From contig NZ_CP038462.1 of the NCBI RefSeq assembly GCF_004777465.1, positions 1,116,001 through 1,180,000 of the forward strand: a stretch of DNA of 64,000 nt, read 5' to 3'. Within the stretch, counting starts at the first letter, position 1, and each line of letters begins with the position of its first letter. The notes beneath the pieces were generated by a model. That model was not told where the DNA came from. It worked only from the letters and a program-made list of their open reading frames with translations, and ran no database searches. Origin of the DNA: Nocardioides daphniae. Lineage in GTDB: Bacteria; Actinomycetota; Actinomycetes; Propionibacteriales; Nocardioidaceae. Made by a program: the position numbers and the translations under genes. Shown one piece after another: positions 31,115 to 42,142 of the stretch.

Positions 31115-31462
31115 ATGGAGACCTTCGAGATCCGCTCGATCGGGCACGTCCACAACGACCGGACGGACGTGCAGGAGAGCGACCACTGGGGTGCCGTACG
31201 CAGCACCATCGTCGTCGACGCACGGTTCGGGCACGCCTGCCTGCAGGGGCTGGAGCAGTTTTCGCACGTGGAGGTGCTGTACGTCTTCGACCGGCTCCCC
31301 GAGCCCGACCACGTCAGGGAGCCCGCGCCCTACCGGGGTCGCGCCGACCTGCCCCCGATGGGGATCTTCGCCGGCTGCGGGCCGCGGCGCCCCAACCGCA
31401 TCGGAGTGACGCGCTGTGCGATCGAGTCGGTGGCGGGCCGTGAGCTGGTCGTCGTGACCCAG
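31115..31462 (+). pseudogene. trmO: 3'-truncated trmO (tRNA N6-methyladenosine methyltransferase)
   Basis: The first about 115 residues match the TrmO/TsaA (UPF0066) beta-barrel: IRSIGHVHND, FSHVEVLYVFDRLPE, MGIFAGCGPRRPNRIGVTRC and IESVAGRELVV. The expected last block (GLD-A-DGTP-LDIKPY) is not present in any frame; the similarity ends near 31460 and the stop of the copper ATPase gene begins at 31499 on the other strand. The plus frame then stays open for 2.2 kb antisense to that gene, which is meaningless. The copper cassette therefore seems to have replaced the 3' end of trmO. Confidence 0.65.
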
Positions 31463-31498
31463 GAGGGCAGGCATCGGGCAGCTGCCCCACGGCGCCCC

Positions 31499-33869
31499 TC
31501 AGGTCAGCCGCTGGACCCGCAGCCGCAGCGCGTTGACGATGACGCTGACCGACGACAGGGCCATGGCAGCCGCCGCGATCACCGGCGACAGCAGCCACCC
31601 GAAGACGGGGTAGAGCACGCCCGCCGCGATGGGGATGCCCGCGACGTTGTAGCCGAACGCGAGGACGAGCCCCCGACGGATGTTGCCCATGACCGCGTGC
31701 GAGAGCCGGTGAGCCGAGGCGATCCCGGTGAGGTCGCCGCGCAGGAGGGTGACACCCGCCGACTCGATGGCCACGTCGGTGCCGGTGCCCATGGCCAGGC
31801 CCACGTCAGCGGCAGCGAGGGCCGGGGCGTCGTTGACGCCGTCGCCCGCGAAGGCCACCACGCGTCCCTCGGCCCGGAGCCGGTTGACCACGTCAGCCTT
31901 GTGGGCCGGGAGGACCTCTGCCTCGACCCGGTCGATCCCGAGTCGGGCGGCCACGGCGCCGGCGGTGACCGCGTTGTCGCCGGTGAGCATGATGACCTCG
32001 ATGCCCTCCTCGCGCAGCGCAGCCAGGGCTGCCGGGGTGCTCTCCTTGACCTGGTCGGCGATCCCGACGACCCCGGCGAGGGTGCCGTCCACGGCGACGA
32101 GGACCGCCGTCGCCCCGGTGCGCCGCAGCTCATCGGCCTCGGCGTCCAGGTCGGTGGCGTCGATGCCCCGGTCGTTGAGGAAACCTGCCGTGCCGATCGC
32201 CACGGAGTGCCCCTCGACGGTGCCGACGACACCCTTGCCGGCAGGGGCGTCGAAGTCGCTCACCTCGGGCAGGCGGGCGTCGTACGCGGCGAACCTGCCC
32301 TCCTTGGCTCCCTCCACGATGGCGCGGGCCAAGGGGTGCTCCGAGGCGTTCTCCACGGCTGCGGCGAGGCGCAGGAGGTTGGCAGGGGAGAGGCCGGTCC
32401 CTTCGGCGGTCTCGACGGCGACGACCGCGGGTCGGCCCTCCGTGAGGGTCCCCGTCTTGTCGACCACGACCGTGTCGACCTTCTCCATCCGCTCGAGTGC
32501 CTCGGCGTTCTTGATGAGCACGCCCAGCTGGGCGCCACGTCCGACGCCGACCATGATCGACATGGGCGTGGCCAGGCCCAGCGCACAGGGGCAGGCGATG
32601 ATCAGCACGCTGACGGCGACCAGGAGCGCGTGGGCCAACCTGGGCTCAGGGCCCACCACGGCCCAGACGATGGAGGCGAGCACGGCGACGCCGATCACGC
32701 TCGGCACGAACACCGCGGACACCTTGTCGACCGTCCGCTGGATGGGTGCGCGCGAGCGCTGTGCCTCGGCCACCATGCTGACGATGCGAGCCAGCATGGT
32801 GTCGTGCCCGACGGCGCCGGCGCGCACGAGCAGCGCACCGGTCTGGTTGAGCGTGCCGCCGATGGCCTCGTCCCCGACGTGCTTGCTCACCGGCATCGAC
32901 TCGCCGGTCACCAAGGACTCGTCGACGGCAGACCTGCCGTCCTCGACGCGCCCGTCCACCGGGATCTTCTCGCCGGGGCGTACGCGGAGCAGGTCACCGA
33001 TGACGACCTGGTCCAGCGTCACGTCCTCGTCGGTGCCGTCCTCGCGGACGCGGCGTGCGGTCTTGGGCGAGAGGTCGAGGAGCGCCTTGATGGCGCCGGA
33101 GGTCGCCTCCCGCGCCCTCAGCTCGAGGACCTGTCCGAGCAGGACGAGCGTGGTGATGACGGCGGCGGCCTCGAAGTAGACCTCGACCACCCCGTCCTCA
33201 CGGAACGCCTCGGGGAAGATGCCCGGCGCGACCGTCGCCACGACGGAGAACAACCAGGCGACGCCGGTCCCCATGGCGATCAGCGTGAACATGTTGAGCT
33301 GCCGCGTCCGCACCGAGGTCCACCCTCGGGTCAGGAACGGCCAGCCGGCCCACAGCACGACCGGGGTGGCGAGCAGCAGCTGCAACCAGGCGGACGTCGA
33401 CGCGGCGACGTTGTCGTGCAGCCACGGGACGAAATCGCGGCCCATGCCCAGGACGACGACGGGGCGACAGGGCGACGCCGATCCAGAAACGACGGGTCAT
33501 GTCGCGCAGCTCGGCGGAGGGGCCGGCGTCGGCGGTGGCGAGGACCGGTTCGAGCGCCATGCCGCAGATCGGACAGGTGCCCGGGCCGTCCTGGCGGATC
33601 TGGGGGTGCATGGGGCACGTGTACTCGACCACCTCGGAGGTCGGGGGCGGCGCCGGGGACGCTGCCTGGGACTCCGGGCCTTGTGCGTGGATGAACTGCT
33701 GCGGCGCGGCGAGGAACTTGTCGCGGCAGCCGGACGAGCAGAAGTGGAACCTGTCGCCGTGGTGGTCCACGTGCTCGGCGGTGGTCGGGTCGACCTGCAT
33801 GCCGCACACGGGGTCAGTGACCAGGTCCGTCGTGGAGTCGGCGTGGTGGTGGTGGCCGTGGTTCGTCAT
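31499..33869 (-). CDS. copA: Copper-translocating P1B-type ATPase with YHS and His-rich N-terminus (frameshifted)
   Basis: About 790 aa reconstructed. The N-terminus has HGHHHH, a YHS domain (DPVCGMQVD ... [12 protein letters not shown]) and a heavy-metal-binding motif ([22 protein letters not shown]). The ATPase core shows the actuator TGES, the metal-site CPC in [11 protein letters not shown], the phosphorylated DKTGT, MLTGDN and [13 protein letters not shown] indicates Cu+/Ag+ export. The frame changes at CCCC near 33469 (one extra base or two missing), between FWIGVAL and [10 protein letters not shown]. Expressed from the CsoR-like promoter directly upstream; ATG 33869 follows TATGTT by six bases. 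Confidence 0.85.
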
Positions 33870-33875
33870 GGTTCC

Positions 33876-33903
33876 AACATACCCCCGGGGGGTATGTAGT
33901 CAA
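33876..33903 (-). promoter_or_regulatory. Copper-responsive promoter with CsoR-type operator
   Basis: Read on the minus strand: TTGACT (33903-33898), 16 bases, TATGTT (33881-33876), then six bases and the ATG of the ATPase. The spacer contains the palindrome ATACCCCCGGGGGGTAT (33879-33895), close to the known TACCCC-N-GGGGTA operators of CsoR-family copper repressors. Binding there would block both hexamers. No csoR gene is visible in the window. Confidence 0.7.
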
Positions 33904-34053
33904 GAGGGTCCAAGGTCCTTTTCAGAGGCGTGCAGCGTCGACCGTTGCGCGCCCGCGCGGCGCCCCGCCTCGACGCGTCGAGCAGGGCGGTGAGGCTCAG
34001 GTGCAACGCTTTCGGTGATGGCCACGGACGGCGTCCTGCCCTAGTCTGCGACG

Positions 34054-34808
34054 GTGATGACCGACTTCGGACGTGACCTCCGCGTCGGTACGTGGAACGT
34101 CGAGTACGGCCGTGGCGTCGAGAAGAACCGCCGCCGACTCGACCTGCTGACGGACCGTGCGGCGCACCTCTGGGTCCTCACGGAGACCCATGACCACCTC
34201 GACCTGTCAGCCACACACCGGCCGATCCACTCGGAGCATCGCGATGAGATCCCGGGCGGTCGCTGGGTGACGCTCTGGACCGCGCTCCCCGTCATCGAGC
34301 GCCTGCCCACCGCCGATCCGGGTAGGAGTGTCGCCGCCCGGCTGGACGGTGGCACCGCAGGTGAGGTCGTCGCGTACGGGACGGTCCTGCCCTGGAACGG
34401 CGACGTCGGACCCCACCCGAACCGCCCGGCCAAGGGGTGGGAGGAGTTCGCCCGTGTCGTGCCGGGGCAGGGGAGGGAGTGGGCGGCCCTGCGTCGACAA
34501 TTTCCGGACGCCACGGTGGTCGTGGCTGGCGACCTCAACCAGGACCTCGGCGGCCGGCACTACTACGGCACTCACGCATGTCGCCGGTTGCTCACCGAGG
34601 CGCTGGACGGTGCAGAACTGACGTGCCTGACCACGACTGACCGGTTCGCCCCGGACGCGCTGGAGCATCCCCGATCGACCACGTCGCCGCGTCAAGGTCG
34701 AGCATGAGGCACGCGACGTACGTCGAAGGCTGGAACAACGTCGTCGACGGTGCTCGGTTGAGCGACCACGGGGGAGTGGTGGTGACCTTCCGGGGCCTGG
34801 AGGTGTGA
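34054..34808 (+). CDS. Endonuclease/exonuclease/phosphatase family protein (frameshifted)
   Basis: About 251 aa reconstructed. DNase I-like motifs: LRVGTWNVEYGRG with the metal-binding Asn, LTETHD with Glu, VVVAGDLNQDL with the Asp/Asn pair, and the C-terminal SDHGGVVV with the catalytic His, which lies in a second frame. The frame breaks at CCCC near 34670; one added C gives IDHVAASR and the intact C-terminus, ending at 34808. Start GTG 34054 lies six bases after TAGTCT (34042-34047). Substrate unknown. Confidence 0.75.
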
Positions 34809-34836
34809 CCGCCCGTCAGCGTCCCTCAGGTTTCGC

Positions 34837-35415
34837 TCAACTCTGGCGCGCGGCGAGCGCCAGGCCCGCGGACCACCCGGGCAGTCGCCCGTTCGCCGGC
34901 GGAGTGAGCGTCTCCATGACGTGGCCGGACCGCGCCAGCACCCAGGCGACCATCGAGTTGGAGTTCCACATCTCGCCCGCCCCGAGCTCGTCCCTGCCCC
35001 AGATCAGCGGCGGGACCTCGCGCAGGACGCGGAGCACCGCAGCGACCTGACTCGGGTCGTCGGTGGTGCGGACGGGGCTCTCCACCGCCTCGGCGAGGTC
35101 AGGGATTGTGCCGTCCGGCCAGCACCTCACCTCGTAGCGGAACGCCCGGAACCGGCCGAGCCACCTGGCCCCGACCGGGCCCTCGCAGACGACGCCCCGT
35201 TCACCGGCAGGCACGTTCCACACCGGCCCCATCTCGACCGCGTACGTGGTCGCGTCAGCGTGCACCACCAGGGCGCAGTGGTAGAGGTCGAGCGCAGGCC
35301 GGTGCTCACGGCGCGACACCCACCACTCGTACGCCCGTCCGTTGCGGCGTACGAAGCGGCCGCCGGCGCCCAGCGGCAGCCAGTACAGGTCGACCCAGGC
35401 GGGGGATCCGGACAT
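34837..35415 (-). CDS. Conserved hypothetical protein
   Basis: 192 aa. Conserved-looking blocks are VDLYWLPLGAGG, LDLYHCALVVHAD, AVEMGPVWN and EMWNSNSMVAWVLARSG. The order of a His near residue 50 and the WNSNS motif near 155 recalls a papain-like fold, but I cannot confirm this. ATG 35415 has GAGGTGA upstream; longer in-frame extensions lack a site. Confidence 0.65.
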   Translation of the reverse strand: MSGSPAWVDLYWLPLGAGGRFVRRNGRAYEWWVSRREHRPALDLYHCALVVHADATTYAVEMGPVWNVPAGERGVVCEGPVGARWLGRFRAFRYEVRCWPDGTIPDLAEAVESPVRTTDDPSQVAAVLRVLREVPPLIWGRDELGAGEMWNSNSMVAWVLARSGHVMETLTPPANGRLPGWSAGLALAARQS

Positions 35416-35474
35416 CTCGTCACCTCGCGCCCAGTCAGTCAAGACCTCGTGGGCCCTCCGTGGAAGGGGGCCGC

Positions 35475-35888
35475 TCAGGTGGGGAGGCCCTGGGCCGCCA
35501 TCCACTCGGGGTCCGGAGCCACCGGCTGCACCAGCTCGATGACGAGCCCCTCTGGCCCGGCCAGCTGCACGCGGCGCTGCCCCCACGGCTCAGTGACCAG
35601 TTCCTTGAGCACCGTGGCTCCGCCCTCCGCGAGCCGGGCGTGCTCCGCATCGACGTCCGAGACCTCCAGGGCGAGCATCGCTCCTTGGAGTCCGGCCGAC
35701 TGCTCGACCCAGGTGTCGTGGTCGTGCTTCACGAAGTCGACGGCCAGCGCCGTGTGGTCAGGGTGCTGGGTGCTGGCGTACCACCCCAGGTCGGCCACGA
35801 CCCGGAAGCCGAGGTGCTGGTCGAACCAGGCGCCGGCTGCCGACGGGTCCTTCACCGCGAATGCTGCTCCTACTCGTCCCACCTGCAT
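35475..35888 (-). CDS. VOC (glyoxalase/bleomycin-resistance) family protein
   Basis: 137 aa with the paired beta-alpha-beta-beta-beta module: FAVKDPSAAGAWFDQHLGFRVV, LALEVSDVDAEHARLAEGG, VTEPWGQRRVQLAGPEGLVIELVQ. The Glu in IELVQ and His residues could bind a metal. ATG 35888 follows GAGGAG by about eight bases. Substrate unknown; a lyase, dioxygenase or resistance role is possible. Confidence 0.8.
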   Translation of the reverse strand: MQVGRVGAAFAVKDPSAAGAWFDQHLGFRVVADLGWYASTQHPDHTALAVDFVKHDHDTWVEQSAGLQGAMLALEVSDVDAEHARLAEGGATVLKELVTEPWGQRRVQLAGPEGLVIELVQPVAPDPEWMAAQGLPT

Positions 35889-36019
35889 GCCCACTCCTCT
35901 TCGTCGCACGAAGTCGGTGAGTCTGGCACGGCGGAGGTGGGCCGGCCACCCGTTATCCGTCGAGTCAGGGACGGCCCGGTTCCGCGGTCGGCGGGAGCAA
36001 AGCGACCTACAGTGCGCTC

Positions 36020-36486
36020 GTGCCCTTGTGGAAAAGCCTCGCCCAGTTCTACGCAACGTTCCTGATTGGCGGCGTTGCGTTGGTGCTGCTCCTCCACTGG
36101 GCGGGAATCGAGGAAGAGCCCGGCCACTTCGGTTGGCTCTTTCCTGTCCTTGCTGCAGCAGGAACGTATGGCCGGGTGAGCGATCACCGAGAAGCAGTCA
36201 CAGTCGGGTCGAGTGGGGGAGCGCGTCGCGCGCCATGGCTCAGGGCGACGCAGCACGTGTTCGGTTGGGTGGCTGCCTTCGGTGCCATCGGCGTCGCCTG
36301 GTAGTGGGGGGGGTCGGCTTCGACGAGGCAGAGACCTACGGAATGGCCACGCGGGCGACAAACCTCAGGATGGTGGCGCACTTCTGGATCGCCGTGAGTG
36401 GTCTCGGGGGTCTCGCGGCCACGCTGGCTGTGGGCGCCCTCGCTGCTCGCCGACCGGGCAGAGCTGACGCTCCTGACCACGACTGA
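36020..36486 (+). CDS. Four-helix membrane protein (frameshifted)
   Basis: About 155 aa reconstructed with four hydrophobic segments. The first frame runs from GTG 36020 to TGG TAG at 36300; one added G gives GVAWVVGGVGFDEAETYG and continues to 36486, and the length is one base short. GTG 36020 is six bases after TACAGT (36008-36013). Unknown function. Confidence 0.6.
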
Positions 36487-36534
36487 CCACGGAGAGTCTT
36501 GGTGACCTGCCGGGGCCGTCGGACCCGTCGGGTG

Positions 36535-36699
36535 TCAGCCACGGAAGTGTTCGCGCACCTGAGCAGCCTGTTCGGTCGTGAGTTGCCAGCGCGCGTAGGG
36601 GACAGACTGCCAGCCCTGGGCACGCAGCCACTGACGAATGGTTCTGTCGCTGACTCCCAGGTCGCGCGCCAGCTGCTGAGGAGTGATCGGCTCAGTCAT
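36535..36699 (-). CDS. 54-aa helix-turn-helix protein
   Basis: A very short gene. Residues 4-28 (PITPQQLARDLGVSDRTIRQ and following) form a MerR/excisionase-like helix-turn-helix, followed by a wing (WQSVPYARWQLT) and a final helix. ATG 36699 is six bases after TAGGTT on the minus strand with no ribosome-binding site. It resembles small DNA-binding proteins that read a DNA site or regulate one gene; the target is unknown. Confidence 0.7.
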   Translation of the reverse strand: MTEPITPQQLARDLGVSDRTIRQWLRAQGWQSVPYARWQLTTEQAAQVREHFRG

Positions 36700-36759
36700 G
36701 GACCGAACCTAGTGGGCCGAAGGAGGGCCCGTCGGCTGTCTCGCGGCGAAAGACAAGAA

Positions 36760-36781
36760 GCCCCGGGCAACCGCCCGGGGC
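36760..36781 (-). terminator. Intrinsic terminator downstream of the DHA2 exporter
   Basis: GCCCCGGGC (36760-36768) pairs perfectly with GCCCGGGGC (36773-36781) around a four-base loop. On the minus strand it is followed by the T-rich TTCTTGTCTTT, as expected for termination of the gene ending at 36800. Confidence 0.8.
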
Positions 36782-36799
36782 CCCTCGCACCAGCTCAGG

Positions 36800-38464
36800 T
36801 CAGACCGCAGCCGTCTCCGGCGCAGCCTCCTCCTCGCCACCGCGGCGCTTGCGCACCTGGCCGAGCTCCTCGGGCTGCACGCGCATGAACGACACCATCA
36901 CGATCGAGGCCACGATCATCAGGCCGGCGGCGGCCATGAAGGCGGCGGTTGCGCCCTCGGTGAACGAGGTCTGGAAGAGGACCGTGTCGAGCATCGACTG
37001 CCCGGCCCCCGGCACCACCGCGTCCGGGTCGATGCCGCGGGCCTCGAGCAGGCTGCGTACCTCCGGCGTCACCGCCTCGGAGCGGTCGTTGATGAAGTGC
37101 AACGACACGGTGCTGAGCAGTCCGAGGCCGAAGGCGCCACCGATCTGGGTGACCGTGTTGAGCACCGACGAGCCGACGCCCTGGTCCTCGTCCTTGATGT
37201 TGTGGATCGCGGTGAGCGTCATCGGCACGAAGACCAGACCCATGCCCAGGCCCATCAGTGCCAGGAACGGGAAGAGGTCGGCGAGGTAGGTGAACGAGTC
37301 GCCGCCGACGCCCTCGCCGGCCAGCGTACGAGCGACCGCGTGGGCGGGGGAGTCGTCGACCGTGTAGAACGAGAAGCCGAAGAGGCCGCCCGCGGCGAAC
37401 AGGGTGCCGGCGCCGGTGATCCACCGGATCGAGAAGCGCGTCACCAGCTGCGAGGCGACGATCGTGCCGACCATGACCGACATCGAGAACGGCAGGAACG
37501 CCAGCCCGGCCTTGAAGGGCTCGTAGCCGACGATCCGCTGCACGAACTGGCCGTTGAAGTAGAACATCGACATCATCGCCATCGAGGCGAAGAGCATCGC
37601 GGCGAACGAGGTGCCACGGGTGCGGTCCTTGATGATGCGCAGCGGCAGCAGCGGGTGCTCCACGCGCTTCTCGATGACCATGAAGACCACGATGAGGGCG
37701 ATGCCGAGCAGGCTGAAGATGATCGTCTCCGGGTGCGTCCAGCCGCCGTCCGCGTCGCCGGCCTTGGTGAGCCCGTAGACCAGCGCGAACATGCCGAGCG
37801 TGCCGGTCAGCGCGCCCGGGATGTCGAGCGGGTTGCGGTTGCGGGCCGACTCGGCCAGCCAGCGCGGCGCCAGCAGCGCGGCGACGAAGCCGATCGGGGC
37901 GTTGATCAGCAGGGTGAGGCGCCAGCCGGTGACCTCCAGGCCGAAGATCGAGTCGATGCCGGTCAGCCAGCCACCCACCAGCAGTCCCATCGCGGCGCCG
38001 ATGCCGGACATGGCGGCGTAGACGCCCATCGCCTTGTTGCGCGGCGGGCCGGCAGGGAAGTTGGTGGCGATCAGGGCCAGCGCGGCGGGCGAGGCGAGCG
38101 CGGCGCCCACGCCCTGCAGACCGCGGGCGAAGAGCAGCATCCAGCCCTCGGTCGCGAAGCCGCCGAGCAGCGACGCGGTGCCGAAGATGACCAGGCCGAT
38201 GGTGAACGTGCGACGTCGCCCGAGCATGTCGCCGAGGCGACCACCGAGGATGAGCAGACCACCGAAGGTGAGGGCGTACGCCGTCACCATCCAGGTCAAC
38301 GCGGACTGGCTGAGGTCCAGGTCGCGCGCGACGTGCGGCAGAGCGATGTTGGTGATGGTCGCGTCGAGCACGAGCATCAGCTGGACGACGGAGATCAGGA
38401 CCAGCGCCTTGCGCAGGCTGACGCCGGCTGCGGAGGCGCCGGAGTCGGGGAGGGAGGTGCTCAT
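36800..38464 (-). CDS. DHA2-family (EmrB/QacA) multidrug exporter
   Basis: 554-aa 14-helix major facilitator exporter. Motif C/D1 region QLMLVLDATITNIALPHVA in helix 1, GGRLGDMLGRRRTFTIGL (motif A) after helix 2, and RGLQGVGAALASPAALALI (motif B/C) are all present. Proton-driven drug efflux is likely; the substrate cannot be told. Upstream, the sequence to ligA (38465-38636) is a divergent promoter region. No adjacent TetR/MarR regulator. Confidence 0.88.
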   Translation of the reverse strand: MSTSLPDSGASAAGVSLRKALVLISVVQLMLVLDATITNIALPHVARDLDLSQSALTWMVTAYALTFGGLLILGGRLGDMLGRRRTFTIGLVIFGTASLLGGFATEGWMLLFARGLQGVGAALASPAALALIATNFPAGPPRNKAMGVYAAMSGIGAAMGLLVGGWLTGIDSIFGLEVTGWRLTLLINAPIGFVAALLAPRWLAESARNRNPLDIPGALTGTLGMFALVYGLTKAGDADGGWTHPETIIFSLLGIALIVVFMVIEKRVEHPLLPLRIIKDRTRGTSFAAMLFASMAMMSMFYFNGQFVQRIVGYEPFKAGLAFLPFSMSVMVGTIVASQLVTRFSIRWITGAGTLFAAGGLFGFSFYTVDDSPAHAVARTLAGEGVGGDSFTYLADLFPFLALMGLGMGLVFVPMTLTAIHNIKDEDQGVGSSVLNTVTQIGGAFGLGLLSTVSLHFINDRSEAVTPEVRSLLEARGIDPDAVVPGAGQSMLDTVLFQTSFTEGATAAFMAAAGLMIVASIVMVSFMRVQPEELGQVRKRRGGEEEAAPETAAV

Positions 38465-38537
38465 CGATGTCCTCGGTCAAAGGTGGAGACGGCCGAGTGC
38501 GGCCTTCTGCATGCTAGGTGCTCGCTCCCCGCCGTGA

Positions 38538-40739
<2,202 letters not shown>

Positions 40740-40767
40740 GCGCTGGGCACCCTCAGAAGCCCAGCGC
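40740..40767. terminator. Bidirectional terminator between ligA and the SGNH gene
   Basis: GCGCTGGGC (40740-40748) and GCCCAGCGC (40759-40767) form a perfect 9-bp stem with a ten-base loop, directly after the ligA stop; the stop of the convergent gene (40753-40755) lies in the loop. No U-run. Confidence 0.65.
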
Positions 40768-41698
40768 CTCCAGCACCAACCCCGCGACCGCCTGCTGGCC
40801 CTCCGCGAACGGGTGGAACTGCAGCGCCCGCGAGAAGTCCGTCTCCGGTCCGTTGACCCACGGCTCGTCGGAGCAGATCTCGTGGCCCTCGCTGGCCTTC
40901 CACAGATCGACCAGCTCCACGTCGGTCGCCTTCGCGGCCTGGCGCAGCGCCCGGTCGAGGCGCTCGGCGACCTGACGGGCGTACGCGTTGTCCCCACGCG
41001 CCAGCAGCAGCGACTCGCAGCCCTTCTCGGGCGTCAGCTGCGGGTAGTTGACGAGCACGATTCGCGCCTGCGGGCTGCGCTCGCGCACCTCCTCGACGAC
41101 CGCGCGCACCCTGCTGCGTACGCCCCAGCGCCGACAGCAACGTGTCGCGTCCGCCGCGACGCAGCGCAGCCCGGCACGGCGAGCCCTGCGGGTCGCGCAC
41201 GGCGAGCTGGGGGCAGCGGCCGGTCAGCGTGCCGAAGACGTCGAAGTCGTTGCCACCGATCCCGATCGTGACCAGGTCGGTCTCCGGGGTCAGCGCGTCG
41301 AACTGCGGCGCGACCCGCTGCTGCAGCACCGTCGTCTGCGGCCTCGTCATGTGCGTGGTGTCCGCGCCCGAGCAGCTCACGTCGACGAGCTCCGGGCCCG
41401 GCTGGTTGCCGGCGGCGTCGCGCAGTGCGGCCGCGACCAGCGACGGATAGTTGCTGGTCGAGCGGTAGCAGCCCTCGGCCTCCACCGCGTCGGGCACGAA
41501 CGGAGCGGCCGTGAAGGAGTCGCCGAGCGCCACGTAGCGCGAGGGGACGTCGGCGCTGCTGACGCCGTCCACCTCGTCGACGGCGTCGTCCACGGCCGAG
41601 CAAGCACCCAGCAGCGTCAGTGCCACCAACGCCGCACCCGTGGAGAGGGCGCGACGGCGGCGCGCGGGCGCCGGGCGCGGTGCTCGGGTGCGGGTCAT
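40753..41698 (-). CDS. SGNH/GDSL-family lipase-like lipoprotein (frameshifted)
   Basis: About 315 aa. A lipoprotein signal peptide (RRRRALSTGAALVALTLLGAC, written here from positions near residue 13) places it on the outer face of the membrane. SGNH blocks: I in YVALGDSFTAAPF (Ser nucleophile), III in GIGGNDFD, V in QFHPFAEGQ (His). The frame shifts near CCCC 41123-41126; removing one base gives LLSALGVRSRVRAVVEEV. ATG 41698 is preceded by GAGGGAGA. An extracellular esterase or lipase of the actinobacterial type is likely. Confidence 0.78.
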
Positions 41699-41778
41699 CG
41701 TCTCCCTCTCGTCGGAGGGACGAGCGTACGTCCGGGTCCCACACCGTGGACGCATCGACCGGGTCAATAGGATGGGGC

Positions 41779-41829
41779 GTGACCTCGTCCGTACGCCGAT
41801 CAGCGGACGCAGGATCCCTCGTTTCGTAG
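41779..41829 (+). CDS. Possible 16-codon leader peptide of gatCAB
   Basis: GTG 41779 opens a 16-codon frame ([16 protein letters not shown]) that stops at TAG 41827-41829, 13 bases before gatC. TAGGAT (41768-41773) lies five bases upstream, so the transcript could be leaderless and begin with this ORF. It may simply be untranslated leader. Confidence 0.35.
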   Translation: MTSSVRRSADAGSLVS

Positions 41830-41842
41830 GTTAGGAAAACCA

Positions 41843-42142
41843 TTGCCCGAGATCACCCGCGACGAGGTCGCGCACCTGGCCAACCTGGCCAGGATCGACC
41901 TCTCCGACGCCGAACTCGACCACCTCGCTCCGCAGCTGAACGTGATCCTCGAGTCGGTCGCCTCGCTGAGCGACGTGGTGAGTGCCGACGTGCCGCCCAC
42001 CTCGCACCCGCTGCCGCTGACGAACGTCTTCCGTGAGGACGTCGTACGCCCCGGCCTCACCGCCGAGCAGGCGCTGGCCGCCGCCCCGGCGAGCGAGCAG
42101 CAGCGATTCATGGTTCCGCGCATCCTGGGAGACGAGCAGTGA
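41843..42142 (+). CDS. gatC: Asp/Glu-tRNA(Asn/Gln) amidotransferase subunit C
   Basis: 99-aa GatC, the belt subunit that stabilises GatA-GatB. Starts [22 protein letters not shown] and contains [15 protein letters not shown]. The start is TTG 41843, with TAGGAAAA upstream. GTGA overlap with gatA. The trimeric enzyme converts misacylated Glu-tRNA(Gln) and, where needed, Asp-tRNA(Asn) to the amidated forms. Confidence 0.93.
   Translation: MPEITRDEVAHLANLARIDLSDAELDHLAPQLNVILESVASLSDVVSADVPPTSHPLPLTNVFREDVVRPGLTAEQALAAAPASEQQRFMVPRILGDEQ

Noticed and set aside
31463..33694. Long plus-strand open frame continuing from trmO through the copper ATPase
   Set aside because: It is antisense to a clearly coding P-type ATPase and has the Gly/Asp/Arg-rich composition of a shadow frame in GC-rich DNA; only the first 115 residues match trmO.
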